From Candidimonas nitroreducens (GTDB taxonomy: Bacteria > Pseudomonadota > Gammaproteobacteria > Burkholderiales > Burkholderiaceae_B), in assembly GCF_002209565.1 (NCBI RefSeq), contig NZ_NJIH01000013.1, positions 62,001 to 126,000 of the forward strand: 64,000 nucleotides of DNA, written 5' to 3'. The notes below the pieces were generated by a model. The model was not told the origin of the DNA and searched no databases. It saw nothing but the letters and a program-made list of their open reading frames with translations. Position numbers and translations under genes: made by a program. The first letter of the stretch is position 1, and each line of letters opens with the position of its first letter. Positions 9,863-21,637 of the stretch are shown here, piece by piece.

Positions 9863-10341
9863 GTTATTGTAAAATAGAGAGTTTTCGCGAAGTCTTTGTA
9901 TAGTACAAGCAGTGTGGTGCCGCAAAAGCAGGCCGGCCCGATGCCCCATGACGGGTAAAACCCGAGGGTAAAGCCCAGCAGGGAAAAACCTTGGGGGCAG
10001 AAAATCGGGCTGGTTCGTGCGCTTGCGGCCTTGTGCGCCCCGGCGCCGGTTTCGCCCGATCGAAGAGTCCCTCAGCCTTGCAGCCTTTGCGCCAAGGAAT
10101 CCTATACCCCGGACTTCGATCTCGGAACCTGTGCCCGGGCGGCTATGCGCGTCTTCGCGATGTGTGTGAGTAACGGATTCCCGGCCGGAAACAGACCAGG
10201 GCTCGCGGCCTCGGCGGCATTCGCCGTACGGCAGGGCGCAGCGACGCGCTTGTCTTTTCGGCCTGGGATCCGTAGGAAGTTCTGTCCAGCAACGTCCGGC
10301 TCGTGTCAGGGCCGGCGGCGTTTGCGTCTACGGAAGCGACT
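9863..10341. other. dnaG-rpoD intergenic region
   Basis: 479 bp, no gene recognised. The first ~50 bp are AT-rich (TTATTGTAAAATAGAGAG at about 9863), compatible with a promoter, but no -35/-10 pair with good spacing was found. Next come several GGGTAAA/CCCAGC-type short repeats (about 9950-10000), then ordinary GC-rich sequence. It probably holds the rpoD promoter and a long leader. Confidence 0.5.
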
Positions 10342-12606
<2,265 letters not shown>

Positions 12607-12618
12607 AGCGCGGTTCAG

Positions 12619-12638
12619 GGGCCGCCGCAAGGCGGCCC
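12619..12638 (+). terminator. Possible terminator hairpin after rpoD
   Basis: A perfect 8-bp stem, GGGCCGCC/GGCGGCCC, with a GCAA tetraloop begins 13 bp after the rpoD stop. No T-run follows directly (a seven-T run lies ~50 bp further on), so it could equally be an mRNA-stabilising 3' hairpin. Confidence 0.35.
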
Positions 12639-12832
12639 GCGGGCGCGGTAGAATCCCAGGCAGTCCCTTACACGGCGCCCGGGATTTTTTTACGCCGCGG
12701 GGCGCCCGTCCGCGGGGTGCAATGGCTTCGGCGGACGGTTGGGCTGGCGTAGCCGGCGCGGCGGGTGTATGCCGCCGCGCGGCATTGCGCACAGGGCCTT
12801 CCCGGGCGCCGGCCTCTACGCAGGAGTCCGCC

Positions 12833-13774
12833 ATGAGTACGCCCGAATCCACCCCCAAGACCGCCATGCCCGCCGCCGGCGAGAGCGCGGGCCAGGCCGC
12901 GCAGCGCGTCGCCGGCCGTGTCGCCGACGTGGGCGGCATTCCCGTCAGCCGGCTGCTGCCCTCGCGCCAGCGCCGCCTGGTGGGCGCCTGGTGCTTCCTC
13001 GACCACGCCGGGCCGGCGCAGTTCGGGCCGGGCGAGGCGGGCATGCAGGTCGGGCCCCATCCCCATATCGGGCTGCAAACCTTCACCTGGATGATAGAAG
13101 GCGAGGTGCTGCATCGCGACAGCCTGGGCAACGAGCAGGTCATACGTCCGGGCCAGGTCAACCTGATGACGGCCGGCGCGGGCATCGCCCATACCGAGCA
13201 GTCGCTGGCGGATCCGCCGCGGCTGCATGCCGCGCAGTTGTGGATCGCGCTGCCGCCCGAACAGGCCGCCGGCGCGCCGGGCTTCGAGCACTATCCCGAG
13301 CTGCCGCGCTGGGTCGAGCAGGGCGTGCAGTGCACGCTGCTGGCCGGCTCTTACGGCGGGCGTACGGCGCCGGCACGTATTTACTCCCCGCTGGTCGGCG
13401 TCGAGCTGCTGGCCGATGGCCCGGCCACGCTGGATCTGTCCTTGGATCCGGCCTTCGAATATGCCGTGGCGCCGCTGGTTGGCGGCGTGCGGGTCGACGG
13501 TCAGGATTACGGCGTCGGAGAACTGGCCTACCTGGATACCGGCCATGCACGCCTGGGCGTGCAAGTAGACGGGCCTGCCCGCATCCTGCTGCTGGGCGGT
13601 GTGCCCGAGACCGAGGAAGTATTCATCTGGTGGAATTTCGTAGGCCGCAGCAAGGCCGACATCGCCCGTGCCCAGCGCGACTGGGAGCGGGGCGGCGCCG
13701 GGCGCTACGGCGATATACCCGTAGGCCCCGGGCCGCGCCTGATGCCGCCGCCGCTGCCTTGGCCGGGGGTGTGA
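12833..13774 (+). CDS. Pirin family protein
   Basis: 313-residue bicupin. The N-terminal pirin signature with the metal-ligand motif HPHIGLQT (near residue 81) and a further Glu-bearing cupin motif (near HTEQS) are present. The C-terminal pirin domain ends in a short Pro-rich tail. Bacterial pirins bind a metal; some act as quercetinases, others as redox or metabolic modulators. The start has CAGGAG at 12821-12826, 6 nt from ATG. It precedes the FMN reductase by 47 bp on the same strand, a pairing consistent with redox or quinone metabolism (inference). Confidence 0.9.
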   Translation: MSTPESTPKTAMPAAGESAGQAAQRVAGRVADVGGIPVSRLLPSRQRRLVGAWCFLDHAGPAQFGPGEAGMQVGPHPHIGLQTFTWMIEGEVLHRDSLGNEQVIRPGQVNLMTAGAGIAHTEQSLADPPRLHAAQLWIALPPEQAAGAPGFEHYPELPRWVEQGVQCTLLAGSYGGRTAPARIYSPLVGVELLADGPATLDLSLDPAFEYAVAPLVGGVRVDGQDYGVGELAYLDTGHARLGVQVDGPARILLLGGVPETEEVFIWWNFVGRSKADIARAQRDWERGGAGRYGDIPVGPGPRLMPPPLPWPGV

Positions 13775-13821
13775 CGCCCAAGGGCCCATGATTTTCGTTT
13801 TTGACTCTTTCAAGGACACAC

Positions 13822-14373
13822 ATGAGCAAACGTATCGCTGTCATTGTCGGCAGCCTGCGCAAGGACTCCATCAACCGCAAGGCGGCGCGGGCATTGGTGC
13901 AACTGGCACCGCCCTCGCTGTCGCTGGAGCTGATCGACATCGGCGGCCTCGCGCTCTACAACCAGGACTTCGACCTGGAGCCGCCTTCCGCGGCCTACGC
14001 GGCATACCGCGAACAGATCCGGCAGGCCGACGGCGTGATCTTCGTGACCCCCGAGCACAACCAGTCCATGCCTGCGGCCATGAAGAACGCGATCGACATC
14101 GCCTCGCGCCCGCCCGGCCAGAATCTATGGAGCGGCAAGCCTGGTGCGATCATCAGCGCCTCGCCCGGCCTGCACGGCGGCTTCGGCGCCAGCAGCCACC
14201 TGCGCCAGTCGGTGATGTGCTTGAACGTGCTGTGCATGGCGCAGCCCGAGACCTACCTGAGCCAGGCTCACAAACTGTTCGACGAGGCCGGCGAGCCTCG
14301 CGAAGACGGCCGCAAGTACCTGACGCGCTTCATCAATGCCTACGCCGACTGGGTGGCGCGCCTGGCCGCTTGA
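13822..14373 (+). CDS. NAD(P)H-dependent FMN reductase (ChrR/azoreductase-like)
   Basis: 183-residue flavodoxin-fold reductase. The FMN-phosphate loop GSLRKDSINRK lies at residues 9-19, and the PEHNQSMPAAMKNAID segment typical of the family is near 75-90. Such enzymes transfer two electrons from NAD(P)H to quinones, azo dyes or chromate. The ATG at 13822 has AAGGA 5-9 nt upstream; an earlier in-frame start at 13801 lies before the ribosome-binding site and is rejected. The substrate is unknown. Confidence 0.88.
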   Translation: MSKRIAVIVGSLRKDSINRKAARALVQLAPPSLSLELIDIGGLALYNQDFDLEPPSAAYAAYREQIRQADGVIFVTPEHNQSMPAAMKNAIDIASRPPGQNLWSGKPGAIISASPGLHGGFGASSHLRQSVMCLNVLCMAQPETYLSQAHKLFDEAGEPREDGRKYLTRFINAYADWVARLAA

Positions 14374-14614
14374 AGAAGCCGGCGTGAACTTGCGCGGCAG
14401 CGGCGGGCGCGGGTGGGACGGCCTGCCGCGGGCCGCTCGGGCGCCTCCCATGCCCGGTTTTTCGCGTCGCGGTGCGCCCCTGGAGGGCACGGTTCGACGG
14501 CCGAGCGGGGAAATTTGGGTGCAGAAGTATCAAAATATAATTTTTTTGCGAAAAAGGCTTTAATATCTCGCTTTTCCATATTGTCGTTGTCGGTAAAGGG
14601 GGAGGGCGCTGGCG
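14374..14614. other. Upstream region of the potFGHI operon
   Basis: 241 bp. The right half (about 14510-14585) is distinctly AT-rich and contains several A/T runs that could supply the promoter, but no clear -35/-10 pair was assigned. A 13-mer here (TGGGTGCAGAAGT, 14516-14528) recurs at 27269-27281. Confidence 0.4.
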
Positions 14615-15715
14615 ATGGAATTCGAGCGTGTGCTGCGTTGGGCGGCAGGGGTGGCGGTGGCGGCGCTGGCGGTGGGCGCCCAGGCCGAGCAAAAGGTGGT
14701 CAACGTCTACAACTGGGCGGAATACACCGCTCCGGACACCTTGTCGGGCTTCGAGAAGACCACCGGCATCAAAGTGCGCTACGACGTCTACGACAGCAAC
14801 GATACGCTGCAGGCCAAGCTGCTGACCGGGCATTCGGGCTATGACGTGGTGGTGCCCTCCACGCACTACGCCGCGCGCCAGATCCAGGGCGGCATCTTCC
14901 AGAAGCTGGACAAGTCGCAGATCCCCAACCTGAAGTACCTGGATCCGGCCATCATGTCGCTGCTGGAGCCGGTCGACCCGGGCAATCAATACCTGGTGCC
15001 TTGGGGCTACGGCACCGACGGGCTGGGCTACAACGTCACCAAGGTGCGCCAGATACTCGGGCCGGACGCCAAGCTCGACAGCTGGGACACGCTGTTCGAC
15101 CCGAACAATGCCGCCAAGCTCAAGTCCTGCGGCATTTCCATGCTGGACGAGGCGGCCCAGGTGTTCCCGGCGGTGCTGCACTATCTGGGCAAGGATCCCA
15201 ACAGCAGCAATCCGGCCGACTACAAGGCGGCCCTGGAAGTCCTGAAAAAGATCCGGCCCTACATCCGGCAGTTCAGTTCCTCGGGCTATATCGACGAGCT
15301 GGCCGGCGGCGACCTGTGCATGGTGTATGCCTATTCGGGCGACGTGATGATCGCCCGGCACCGCGCGCAGCAGGCGCACAAGTCCTACGAGATCAATTAC
15401 TTCATCCCCAAGGGCGGTGCGCCGGCCTGGTTCGACACCATGGCGGTGCCCAAGGACGCGCCGCATCCGCAAGAGGCCTGGGCCTTTATCAATTACATCG
15501 AGACGCCGCAGGTGCACGCGGCCATCACCAACACCATGTTCTTTCCGAACGCCAATAAAGAGGCGCGCAAGTACGTGGTCAAAGAGGTGGCCGACAATCC
15601 CGAGATCTACCCGCCGCCGGAAGTCGCCAAGACGCTGTTCGTGATCAAGCCCCAGCCCTTCGCGATCCAGCGCCTGCAGACGCGTTTGTGGGCCGAACTG
15701 AAATCAGGCAGGTAG
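14615..15715 (+). CDS. potF: Polyamine ABC transporter, periplasmic binding protein
   Basis: 366 residues with a Sec signal peptide (hydrophobic stretch about residues 8-20, cleavage after AQA). The mature part begins with VVNVYNWAEY, the hallmark of PotD/PotF spermidine/putrescine receptors. SGYDVVVPS and the GDVMIA segments follow as in PotF. It captures polyamine in the periplasm and delivers it to the PotG-PotH-PotI transporter encoded directly downstream. Putrescine rather than spermidine is inferred from overall similarity and gene order. Confidence 0.93.
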   Translation: MEFERVLRWAAGVAVAALAVGAQAEQKVVNVYNWAEYTAPDTLSGFEKTTGIKVRYDVYDSNDTLQAKLLTGHSGYDVVVPSTHYAARQIQGGIFQKLDKSQIPNLKYLDPAIMSLLEPVDPGNQYLVPWGYGTDGLGYNVTKVRQILGPDAKLDSWDTLFDPNNAAKLKSCGISMLDEAAQVFPAVLHYLGKDPNSSNPADYKAALEVLKKIRPYIRQFSSSGYIDELAGGDLCMVYAYSGDVMIARHRAQQAHKSYEINYFIPKGGAPAWFDTMAVPKDAPHPQEAWAFINYIETPQVHAAITNTMFFPNANKEARKYVVKEVADNPEIYPPPEVAKTLFVIKPQPFAIQRLQTRLWAELKSGR

Positions 15716-15723
15716 ACCCGGCC

Positions 15724-16854
15724 ATGACAGCAGCCCAAGCCGCAACACCTGTTTTGTCGCAGGATCCGGACGAGTTCGTCAAGCTCGACAGCGTGGCCAA
15801 GATCTATGGCGAGACGGTCGCCGTGCAGTCCGTGAGCCTGTCCATACGCCGCAATGAATTGTTCGCGCTGCTGGGCAGCTCGGGCTGCGGCAAGTCCACC
15901 TTGCTGCGCATGCTGGCCGGCTTCGAGTCGGCCACCTCCGGGCGCATCTACCTGGACGGCGAGGACATCACCGACCTGCCGCCGTACCGGCGCCCGGTCA
16001 ACATGATGTTCCAGTCCTACGCTCTGTTTCCGCACATGACGGTGCAGGCCAATGTGGCCTTCGGTCTGAAGCAAGAGGGCGTGCCGCGCGCCGAAATCCA
16101 CGAGCGGGTCTTCGAGGCGCTCGATCTGGTGCAGATGGGCGCCTACTCGCGGCGCAAGCCCAATCAGTTGTCGGGCGGCCAGCAGCAGCGCGTGGCGTTG
16201 GCGCGCAGCCTGGTCAAGCGCCCCAAGCTGCTGCTGCTGGACGAGCCCATGTCGGCGCTGGACAAGCAGATCCGCCAGAAGACCCAGATCGAGCTGGTCA
16301 AGATCCTGGAGCAGGTGGGGGTGACCTGCATGCTGGTCACCCATGACCAGGAAGAGGCCATGACCATGGCGCATCGCCTGGCGGTCATGACCGAGGGCCA
16401 GATCGTGCAGTGCGGCACCCCGCACGACGTATACAGCTTTCCGAATTCGCGCTTCGTCGCCAGTTTCATCGGCTCGACCAATTTGTTCGCCGGCACCATC
16501 GTGGTCGACGAGTCCGACCACGTCGTGATCGAAAGCCCCGAACTCGCCCGGCCGCTGTATGTGGATCATGGCGTCAGCGAACCCCTGGGCATGGACGTGC
16601 ACGTATCGATACGCCCCGAGCGCATACGAGTGCTGCGCGAACAGCCCGACGGCGATTCGAACTGGGCGCACGGCCAGGTCGCGCACGTGGCCTGGATGGG
16701 CAGCTACGCCTTGTACCAGGTGAAGCTGGATTCGGGCCTGGCGGTACATGCCAGCGTGCCCGCGCTGTCGCTGGCGCAGGCCGATGCGCCGGCTCTGGGC
16801 GACGAGGCGTATGTGGCCTGGTCGAGCGACAGCGCCACGGTGTTGCCGTCATGA
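15724..16854 (+). CDS. potG: Polyamine ABC transporter, ATPase
   Basis: 376 residues. Walker A GSSGCGKST near residues 50-58, Q-loop in MMFQSYALFPHM, ABC signature LSGGQQQRVALARS near 149, Walker B LLLLDEPMSALD and switch His in LVTHDQEEAM are all intact. A C-terminal TOBE regulatory domain follows. Start ATG 15724 lies 8 bp after the potF stop. The stop overlaps the potH start (ATGA), so translation is probably coupled. Confidence 0.95.
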   Translation: MTAAQAATPVLSQDPDEFVKLDSVAKIYGETVAVQSVSLSIRRNELFALLGSSGCGKSTLLRMLAGFESATSGRIYLDGEDITDLPPYRRPVNMMFQSYALFPHMTVQANVAFGLKQEGVPRAEIHERVFEALDLVQMGAYSRRKPNQLSGGQQQRVALARSLVKRPKLLLLDEPMSALDKQIRQKTQIELVKILEQVGVTCMLVTHDQEEAMTMAHRLAVMTEGQIVQCGTPHDVYSFPNSRFVASFIGSTNLFAGTIVVDESDHVVIESPELARPLYVDHGVSEPLGMDVHVSIRPERIRVLREQPDGDSNWAHGQVAHVAWMGSYALYQVKLDSGLAVHASVPALSLAQADAPALGDEAYVAWSSDSATVLPS

Positions 16855-17774
16855 ACCGCCTGGCACGCCTGCGCGGCCTGTTTTCGGGGCGGGCACTGGC
16901 CATAGCGCCGCCTTTCTTCTGGCTGGCGCTGTTCCTGCTGCTGCCGTTCCTGATGGTCTTCAAGATCAGTTTCGCGGATCTGAAGTTCGGCATTCCGCCC
17001 TACACGCCGCTGCTCGAGCTGAAAGACCAGGCGCTGGCCGTGGCGCTGCACCTGCGCGGCTATGCGCTGCTGTTTTCCGACAGCATGTACATTGCGACGT
17101 ATCTGAGCTCGCTGAAGATCGCCGCCATTACCACGCTGTGCTGCGCGCTGATCGGCTACCCGATGGCCTACGCCATCGCGCGCTCGCGCCCGGCCGTGCG
17201 CCATTTGCTGTTGCTGGGCGTGATCCTGCCGTTCTGGACGTCGATGCTGCTGCGCGTCTACGCCTGGGTGGGCATCTTGCGCAATGACGGCCTGCTCAAT
17301 AATCTGCTGCTGTGGCTGGGGGTGATCCACCAGCCGCTGGAAATCTACCGCACCGACCTGGCGGTATACATAGGCCTGGTGTATGCCTACCTGCCGTTCT
17401 TCATACTGCCGCTGTACGCCACGCTGGTGAAGCTGGACGCGCGGCTGCTGGAGGCGGCCTACGACCTGGGGGCGCGGCCCTGGCGCGCATTCCTGCAGAT
17501 TACGCTGCCGCTGTCCATGACGGGGGTGGTGGCCGGCGCCATGCTGGTGTTCATCCCGGCGGTAGGGGAATATGTGATCCCGGAAATGCTGGGCGGCGCC
17601 AACACCCTGATGATGGGCCGCGTCATGTGGAACGAGTTCTTCAATAATGCCGACTGGCCGATGGCGGCGGCCGTGACCTGCGTCATGGTGTTGCTGCTGC
17701 TGGTGCCGCTGGCCCTGTTCCAGATCAACGAAGTCAAGCAGTTGCAAGGGCGGCCGCGCGGGGGCTTGCGATGA
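16851..17774 (+). CDS. potH: Polyamine ABC transporter, permease PotH
   Basis: 307-residue inner-membrane permease with about six transmembrane segments. It contains the EAA loop with AAYDLGARPWRAFLQITLPLS, which docks onto the ATPase. The start overlaps the potG stop by 4 bp (ATGA) and the stop overlaps potI likewise. Longer upstream reading lies inside potG and is rejected. Confidence 0.94.
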   Translation: MNRLARLRGLFSGRALAIAPPFFWLALFLLLPFLMVFKISFADLKFGIPPYTPLLELKDQALAVALHLRGYALLFSDSMYIATYLSSLKIAAITTLCCALIGYPMAYAIARSRPAVRHLLLLGVILPFWTSMLLRVYAWVGILRNDGLLNNLLLWLGVIHQPLEIYRTDLAVYIGLVYAYLPFFILPLYATLVKLDARLLEAAYDLGARPWRAFLQITLPLSMTGVVAGAMLVFIPAVGEYVIPEMLGGANTLMMGRVMWNEFFNNADWPMAAAVTCVMVLLLLVPLALFQINEVKQLQGRPRGGLR

Positions 17775-18574
17775 AAGATCGGGCGCAAACCTGGCGCACC
17801 GCCAGCCTGACGCTGGGCTACCTGTTTCTGTATCTGCCCATCGCCTGCCTGATGGTGTTCTCGTTCAACTCGTCGTCGCTGATGACCTCGTGGTCGGGTT
17901 TTTCGCTGAAGTGGTACCAGCAGCTGGCCGGCGACCAGGCGCTGCTCAGTGCCGCCTGGCTGTCGCTGCGCATCGCGTTGCTGACCGCCACCGCGGCCAC
18001 CATCATCGGCACCTGGGCGGGCTATGTGCTGGTGCGCATGGGGCGCTTTCGCGGCTTCGCGCTGTATATCGGCATGCTCACTGCGCCGCTGGTGCTGCCC
18101 GAGGTCGTGCTGGGCATTTCGCTGCTGCTGCTGTTCGTCGAAAGCAGCAAGGCGCTGGGCTGGCCGGCGGGCAACGGCATGTTCACCATCTGGGCCGGGC
18201 ACACCACGCTGTGCGTGGCCTATGTGGCGGTGGTGATCAAGTCGCGCGTGCGCGAACTCGACCGTTCGCTGGAAGATGCCGCGTTGGATCTGGGGGCGAC
18301 CCCGCTCAAGGTGTTCTTCGTGATCACGCTGCCGCTGATCGTGCCGGCGCTGGTGGCCGGCTGGCTGCTGTCGTTCACGCTGTCGCTGGACGACGTGGTG
18401 ATCGCCGCCTTCCTGTCGGGCCCGGGCTATACCACGCTGCCGCTGGAAATTTTCTCGCGCGTGCGCCTGGGGCTGCGCCCCGAGATCAATGCCCTGGCCA
18501 CGCTGTTCATTCTGCTGGTGGGGCTGCTGGTTGTATTGGCGCACCTCATGCAGCGCCGCCAGCGCGGCGCCTGA
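17771..18574 (+). CDS. potI: Polyamine ABC transporter, permease PotI
   Basis: 267-residue second permease. It has six predicted transmembrane segments and the EAA loop LEDAALDLGATPLKVFFVITLPL. LSLDDVVIAAFLSGPG is a conserved PotC/PotI segment. Translation is coupled to potH by a 4-bp ATGA overlap. With potF, potG and potH this makes a complete importer. Confidence 0.94.
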   Translation: MKDRAQTWRTASLTLGYLFLYLPIACLMVFSFNSSSLMTSWSGFSLKWYQQLAGDQALLSAAWLSLRIALLTATAATIIGTWAGYVLVRMGRFRGFALYIGMLTAPLVLPEVVLGISLLLLFVESSKALGWPAGNGMFTIWAGHTTLCVAYVAVVIKSRVRELDRSLEDAALDLGATPLKVFFVITLPLIVPALVAGWLLSFTLSLDDVVIAAFLSGPGYTTLPLEIFSRVRLGLRPEINALATLFILLVGLLVVLAHLMQRRQRGA

Positions 18575-18710
18575 GCGTGCAGGCGCTTGCCGCCGTGCCG
18601 TGGCGCGGGCATATAATTCCTGGTTGCGCATTGCTTCGCGCCACGAGGCTCCAGCCGAGCCTCGCCCGACTGGATCACTTGCCGCTAAGAACGGCCAGGT
18701 AACGGCTGCC

Positions 18711-19532
18711 ATGAGAATACCCGGTTTCACCACCACGGCCTGTGCGGCATTGCTGCTGCTGTGCCTGCGTGCCGCGCCCGTGCTGGCCGCCGCACCCGAC
18801 GTGCTGCTGGCCGACCTGACCTGGACAGAGCTGCGCGATCAGATCCGCGCCGGCAAGACCACTATCATCATTCCCGTGGGCGGTACCGAGCAGAGCGGCC
18901 CCTATGTGGCCCTGGGCAAGCACAATGCCCGCGTGCTGGCCCTGTCGCAACAGATCGCGCAGGGCCTGGGCAACGCCATCGTGGCGCCGGTCATAGCCTA
19001 TGTGCCCGAAGGCGGCCTGCATCCGCCCAGCTCGCACATGCGGTTCCCGGGCACCATCACTATTCCCGACAGCGCCTTCGAAGCCATGCTGGGTTCGGCC
19101 GCCGAGAGCTTCCGGGTGCATGGCTTTCGCAATATCGTGTTCCTGGGGGATCACGGCGGCTACCAGCGTGACCTGCGCCAGGTGGCGGCGCGCTTGAACA
19201 AGCAGTGGGGCGGCACCGGGGCGCGGGCTTTGGTGCCGGCGGCTTATTATCAGGCCAGCTCGCAGGGTTTCGACGAATTGCTGCGCAAGCGCGGCTATCG
19301 CGACGACGAGATCGGCACCCACGCGGGTCTGGCCGATACTGCGCTGCAGCTGGCCGTGGCGCCGGGTATGGTGCGTGCCCAACGTCTGAAGACGGCGCCG
19401 CGGCCCGGTACGGCCGATGGCATCTACGGCGGCGACCCGCGCCGCGCCAGTGCTCAGCTCGGGGAACTAGGTGTACGGCTGATAGTCGAACGTACTGTTG
19501 CCGCGCTGCGCAAGGAAACCGCCCGGCCATGA
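18711..19532 (+). CDS. Exported creatininase-family protein
   Basis: 273 residues starting MRIPGF. A signal peptide (about residues 1-26, ending AAPVLAA) precedes a creatininase/creatinine amidohydrolase fold. Candidate metal ligands are visible in GGTEQSGPYVALGKHN, GDHGGYQRD and GTHAGLADT. Most creatininases are cytosolic, so a signal peptide is a notable variant seen in a subset of proteobacterial homologues. The substrate is unknown. It lies 136 bp after potI, close enough to be read from the same promoter, though a polyamine link is speculative. Confidence 0.82.
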   Translation: MRIPGFTTTACAALLLLCLRAAPVLAAAPDVLLADLTWTELRDQIRAGKTTIIIPVGGTEQSGPYVALGKHNARVLALSQQIAQGLGNAIVAPVIAYVPEGGLHPPSSHMRFPGTITIPDSAFEAMLGSAAESFRVHGFRNIVFLGDHGGYQRDLRQVAARLNKQWGGTGARALVPAAYYQASSQGFDELLRKRGYRDDEIGTHAGLADTALQLAVAPGMVRAQRLKTAPRPGTADGIYGGDPRRASAQLGELGVRLIVERTVAALRKETARP

Positions 19533-19690
19533 ATGCCAGTCGGAGCGCAAGCCCCCAGCACGAGGCCGAAGTATTTTCAGCCCGTACGACCCGCCCGCCC
19601 AGCCTGCGCGTCCCGAGCTGGCGATGCTCCTTTTTGCCGCGCGCCACTTGCCGTGCCCGGTTCCCGACTTCATTCCATGGACTCTGCAAC

Positions 19691-21130
19691 ATGAAGCTAC
19701 GATACGCCCAGACCGCCCTGTGTGCCGCGCTGGCTCTGGCCGGCCTGCATACCGCCTACGCCGCCGACGCCGATGTGGGCAGTGCCGCAGCCGCGGTGCA
19801 GGCCCAGGCAAGTAAGTCGGCGCAAGCCGCTCAAGCGCCTGCTCCGGCCGCTGCGCCTGCCGCGGCTGCTTCGGGCACTGCGGTCGCCCCGGCGGCTTCG
19901 GATACTTCGGGCACTACGGTCGCCCCGGCAGCTCCGGGTACTTCGGATGCTCCTGCCGCTCCAGCTGGCGCCGCCGCTGCGGCTCTTCGGCCTTCGGGCT
20001 CTGCCGGCCCGGGTGCGGCAGCGCAGGACACCGTGAGCCGCGCCGCCGGCGACCGCATCGATACGGTGCCCGGCATGCCCCCCGTCATCGACCCGCACAA
20101 TCTCTACAGCGAAACCACCGCCGGCAAGCTCAGCCCGGCGGTGGCCGGCGCGCTGCCGCGGGTCTATGTGCCCAATGTCCGCTCGAACGACGTCTACGTG
20201 ATAGACCCCGCCACCTACAAAGTGGTGGACAAGTTCAAGGTCGGGCTCAGCCCGCAGCACGTGGTTCCCTCCTGGGATCTGAAGACGCTTTGGGTGGCCA
20301 ATAATGCCGAAGGCACCACGCGCGGCAGCCTGACGCCGATCGATCCGACCACCGGCAAGCCCGGGCCGGCGGTACCCGTGGCCGACCCCTACAATATGTA
20401 CTTCACGCCCGACGGCCAGTCGGCGATTGTGGTGGCCGAATCGCTCAAGCGCCTGGATTTTCGCGATCCGCACACCATGGCCCTGCAGTTCTCGCTGCCC
20501 GTGCCTGGCTGCGCCGGCGTCAACCACGCCGATTTCGCCATCGACGGCCGCTATGCCATTTTCACCTGCGAGTTCGACGGCAGCCTGGTCAAGATCGACA
20601 TGGTCGCCCACAAGGTGATGGGCTACCTGAAGCTGGCCAAGCGCAGCATGCCGCAGGACATCCGCATCTCGCCCGACGGCAAGGTGTTCTACGTGGCCGA
20701 CATGATGGCCGACGGCGTGCATCTGATCGACGGCGACAGCTTCCGCAAGATCGGCTTCGTGCGCACTGGCATCGGTACGCACGGCCTGTACCCCAGCCGC
20801 GACGGCACCAAGCTGTACATCTCGAATCGCGGCTCGAACATGATCCACGGCCGCACCAAGGGCAAGGGCAGCGTCTCGGTGCTGGATTTCGCCACCCGCA
20901 AGGTGGTCGCCGAATGGCCCATCCCCGGCGGCGGCAGCCCCGACATGGGCAATGTCAGTGCCGATGGCAAGTACTTGTGGCTGTCGGGCCGCTTCGACGA
21001 TGTGGTGTACGCCTTCGACACCACCACCGGCGCCGTGCGCAAGATCCGTGTCGGCATGGAGCCGCACGGCCTGACCGTCTGGCCGCAGCCCGGCCGGTAT
21101 TCACTGGGGCACACGGGCAATATGCGTTGA
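19691..21130 (+). CDS. Exported YVTN/NHL-type beta-propeller protein
   Basis: 479 residues: signal peptide (about 1-24, ending TAYA), a low-complexity Ala/Pro/Ser/Thr region (about 30-115), then a beta-propeller of repeated blades (NDVYVIDP, SADGKYLWLSGRFDDVVYAFD and similar). The low-complexity part carries a ~12-residue repeat (GTxVAPAAxxTS) encoded by ~36-bp DNA repeats at about 19875-19950. Secreted YVTN proteins often act as protein-interaction scaffolds or partners of redox enzymes; no specific role is shown. The start at 19691 is preferred because a proper signal peptide begins there. Confidence 0.82.
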   Translation: MKLRYAQTALCAALALAGLHTAYAADADVGSAAAAVQAQASKSAQAAQAPAPAAAPAAAASGTAVAPAASDTSGTTVAPAAPGTSDAPAAPAGAAAAALRPSGSAGPGAAAQDTVSRAAGDRIDTVPGMPPVIDPHNLYSETTAGKLSPAVAGALPRVYVPNVRSNDVYVIDPATYKVVDKFKVGLSPQHVVPSWDLKTLWVANNAEGTTRGSLTPIDPTTGKPGPAVPVADPYNMYFTPDGQSAIVVAESLKRLDFRDPHTMALQFSLPVPGCAGVNHADFAIDGRYAIFTCEFDGSLVKIDMVAHKVMGYLKLAKRSMPQDIRISPDGKVFYVADMMADGVHLIDGDSFRKIGFVRTGIGTHGLYPSRDGTKLYISNRGSNMIHGRTKGKGSVSVLDFATRKVVAEWPIPGGGSPDMGNVSADGKYLWLSGRFDDVVYAFDTTTGAVRKIRVGMEPHGLTVWPQPGRYSLGHTGNMR

Positions 21131-21212
21131 TGCCTGAACACGCAATTACGCCGGCGGCACGCCGGGCCGATCGAACCAGGCCCTGATGGCCGGCGCAGCA
21201 GGAGCGATTGCC

Positions 21213-21593
21213 ATGGATCGTATCCGTCTCGACAAGTGGCTGTGGGCGGCGCGCTTCTATAAAACGCGCAGCCTGGCGGTACAGGAGATCGGCAAGGGCA
21301 GGGTGCTGGTCAATGAGCAGCCCGCCAAGCCGGCGCGCGAGCTGGCCGTGGGCGAGCTCGTTACCGTGCGCAAGGACGGCCCACCCATCCATGTGCGGGT
21401 GCGTGCGCTGAGTGCGGTACGCGGGCCGGCCGCGGTGGCTCGCGGCTTGTATGAAGAAACGCCGGAAAGCGTGGCCGCGCGCGAACGTGCGGCCGAGCTG
21501 CGGCGGCTGGCGCCCGAGCCCGCGCTCGACATCGCCGCGGGCCGCCCGACCAAGCGCGATCGGCGCCGCATCGACATGCTGCGTAATTCCTGA
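21213..21593 (+). CDS. hslR: S4-domain RNA-binding protein, Hsp15-like
   Basis: 126 residues beginning MDRIRLDKWLWAARFYKTR, the S4 RNA-binding domain of heat-shock protein Hsp15. That protein recycles 50S subunits carrying nascent chains. The basic tail (RPTKRDRRRIDMLR) is typical. ATG 21213 has AGCAGGAG 8 nt upstream; an in-frame ATG at 21186 would place the ribosome-binding site inside the gene. Confidence 0.9.
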   Translation: MDRIRLDKWLWAARFYKTRSLAVQEIGKGRVLVNEQPAKPARELAVGELVTVRKDGPPIHVRVRALSAVRGPAAVARGLYEETPESVAARERAAELRRLAPEPALDIAAGRPTKRDRRRIDMLRNS

Positions 21594-21637
21594 GGCCAGG
21601 GCTTGTCGTGCCGGCTAGGGGGTAATGTCAACGGGTT

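Noticed and set aside
16410-16850. A longer potH start inside potG
   Set aside because: The ATG at 16851 overlaps the potG stop in the usual ATGA fashion and begins a proper membrane protein. The upstream frame is a shadow of potG.
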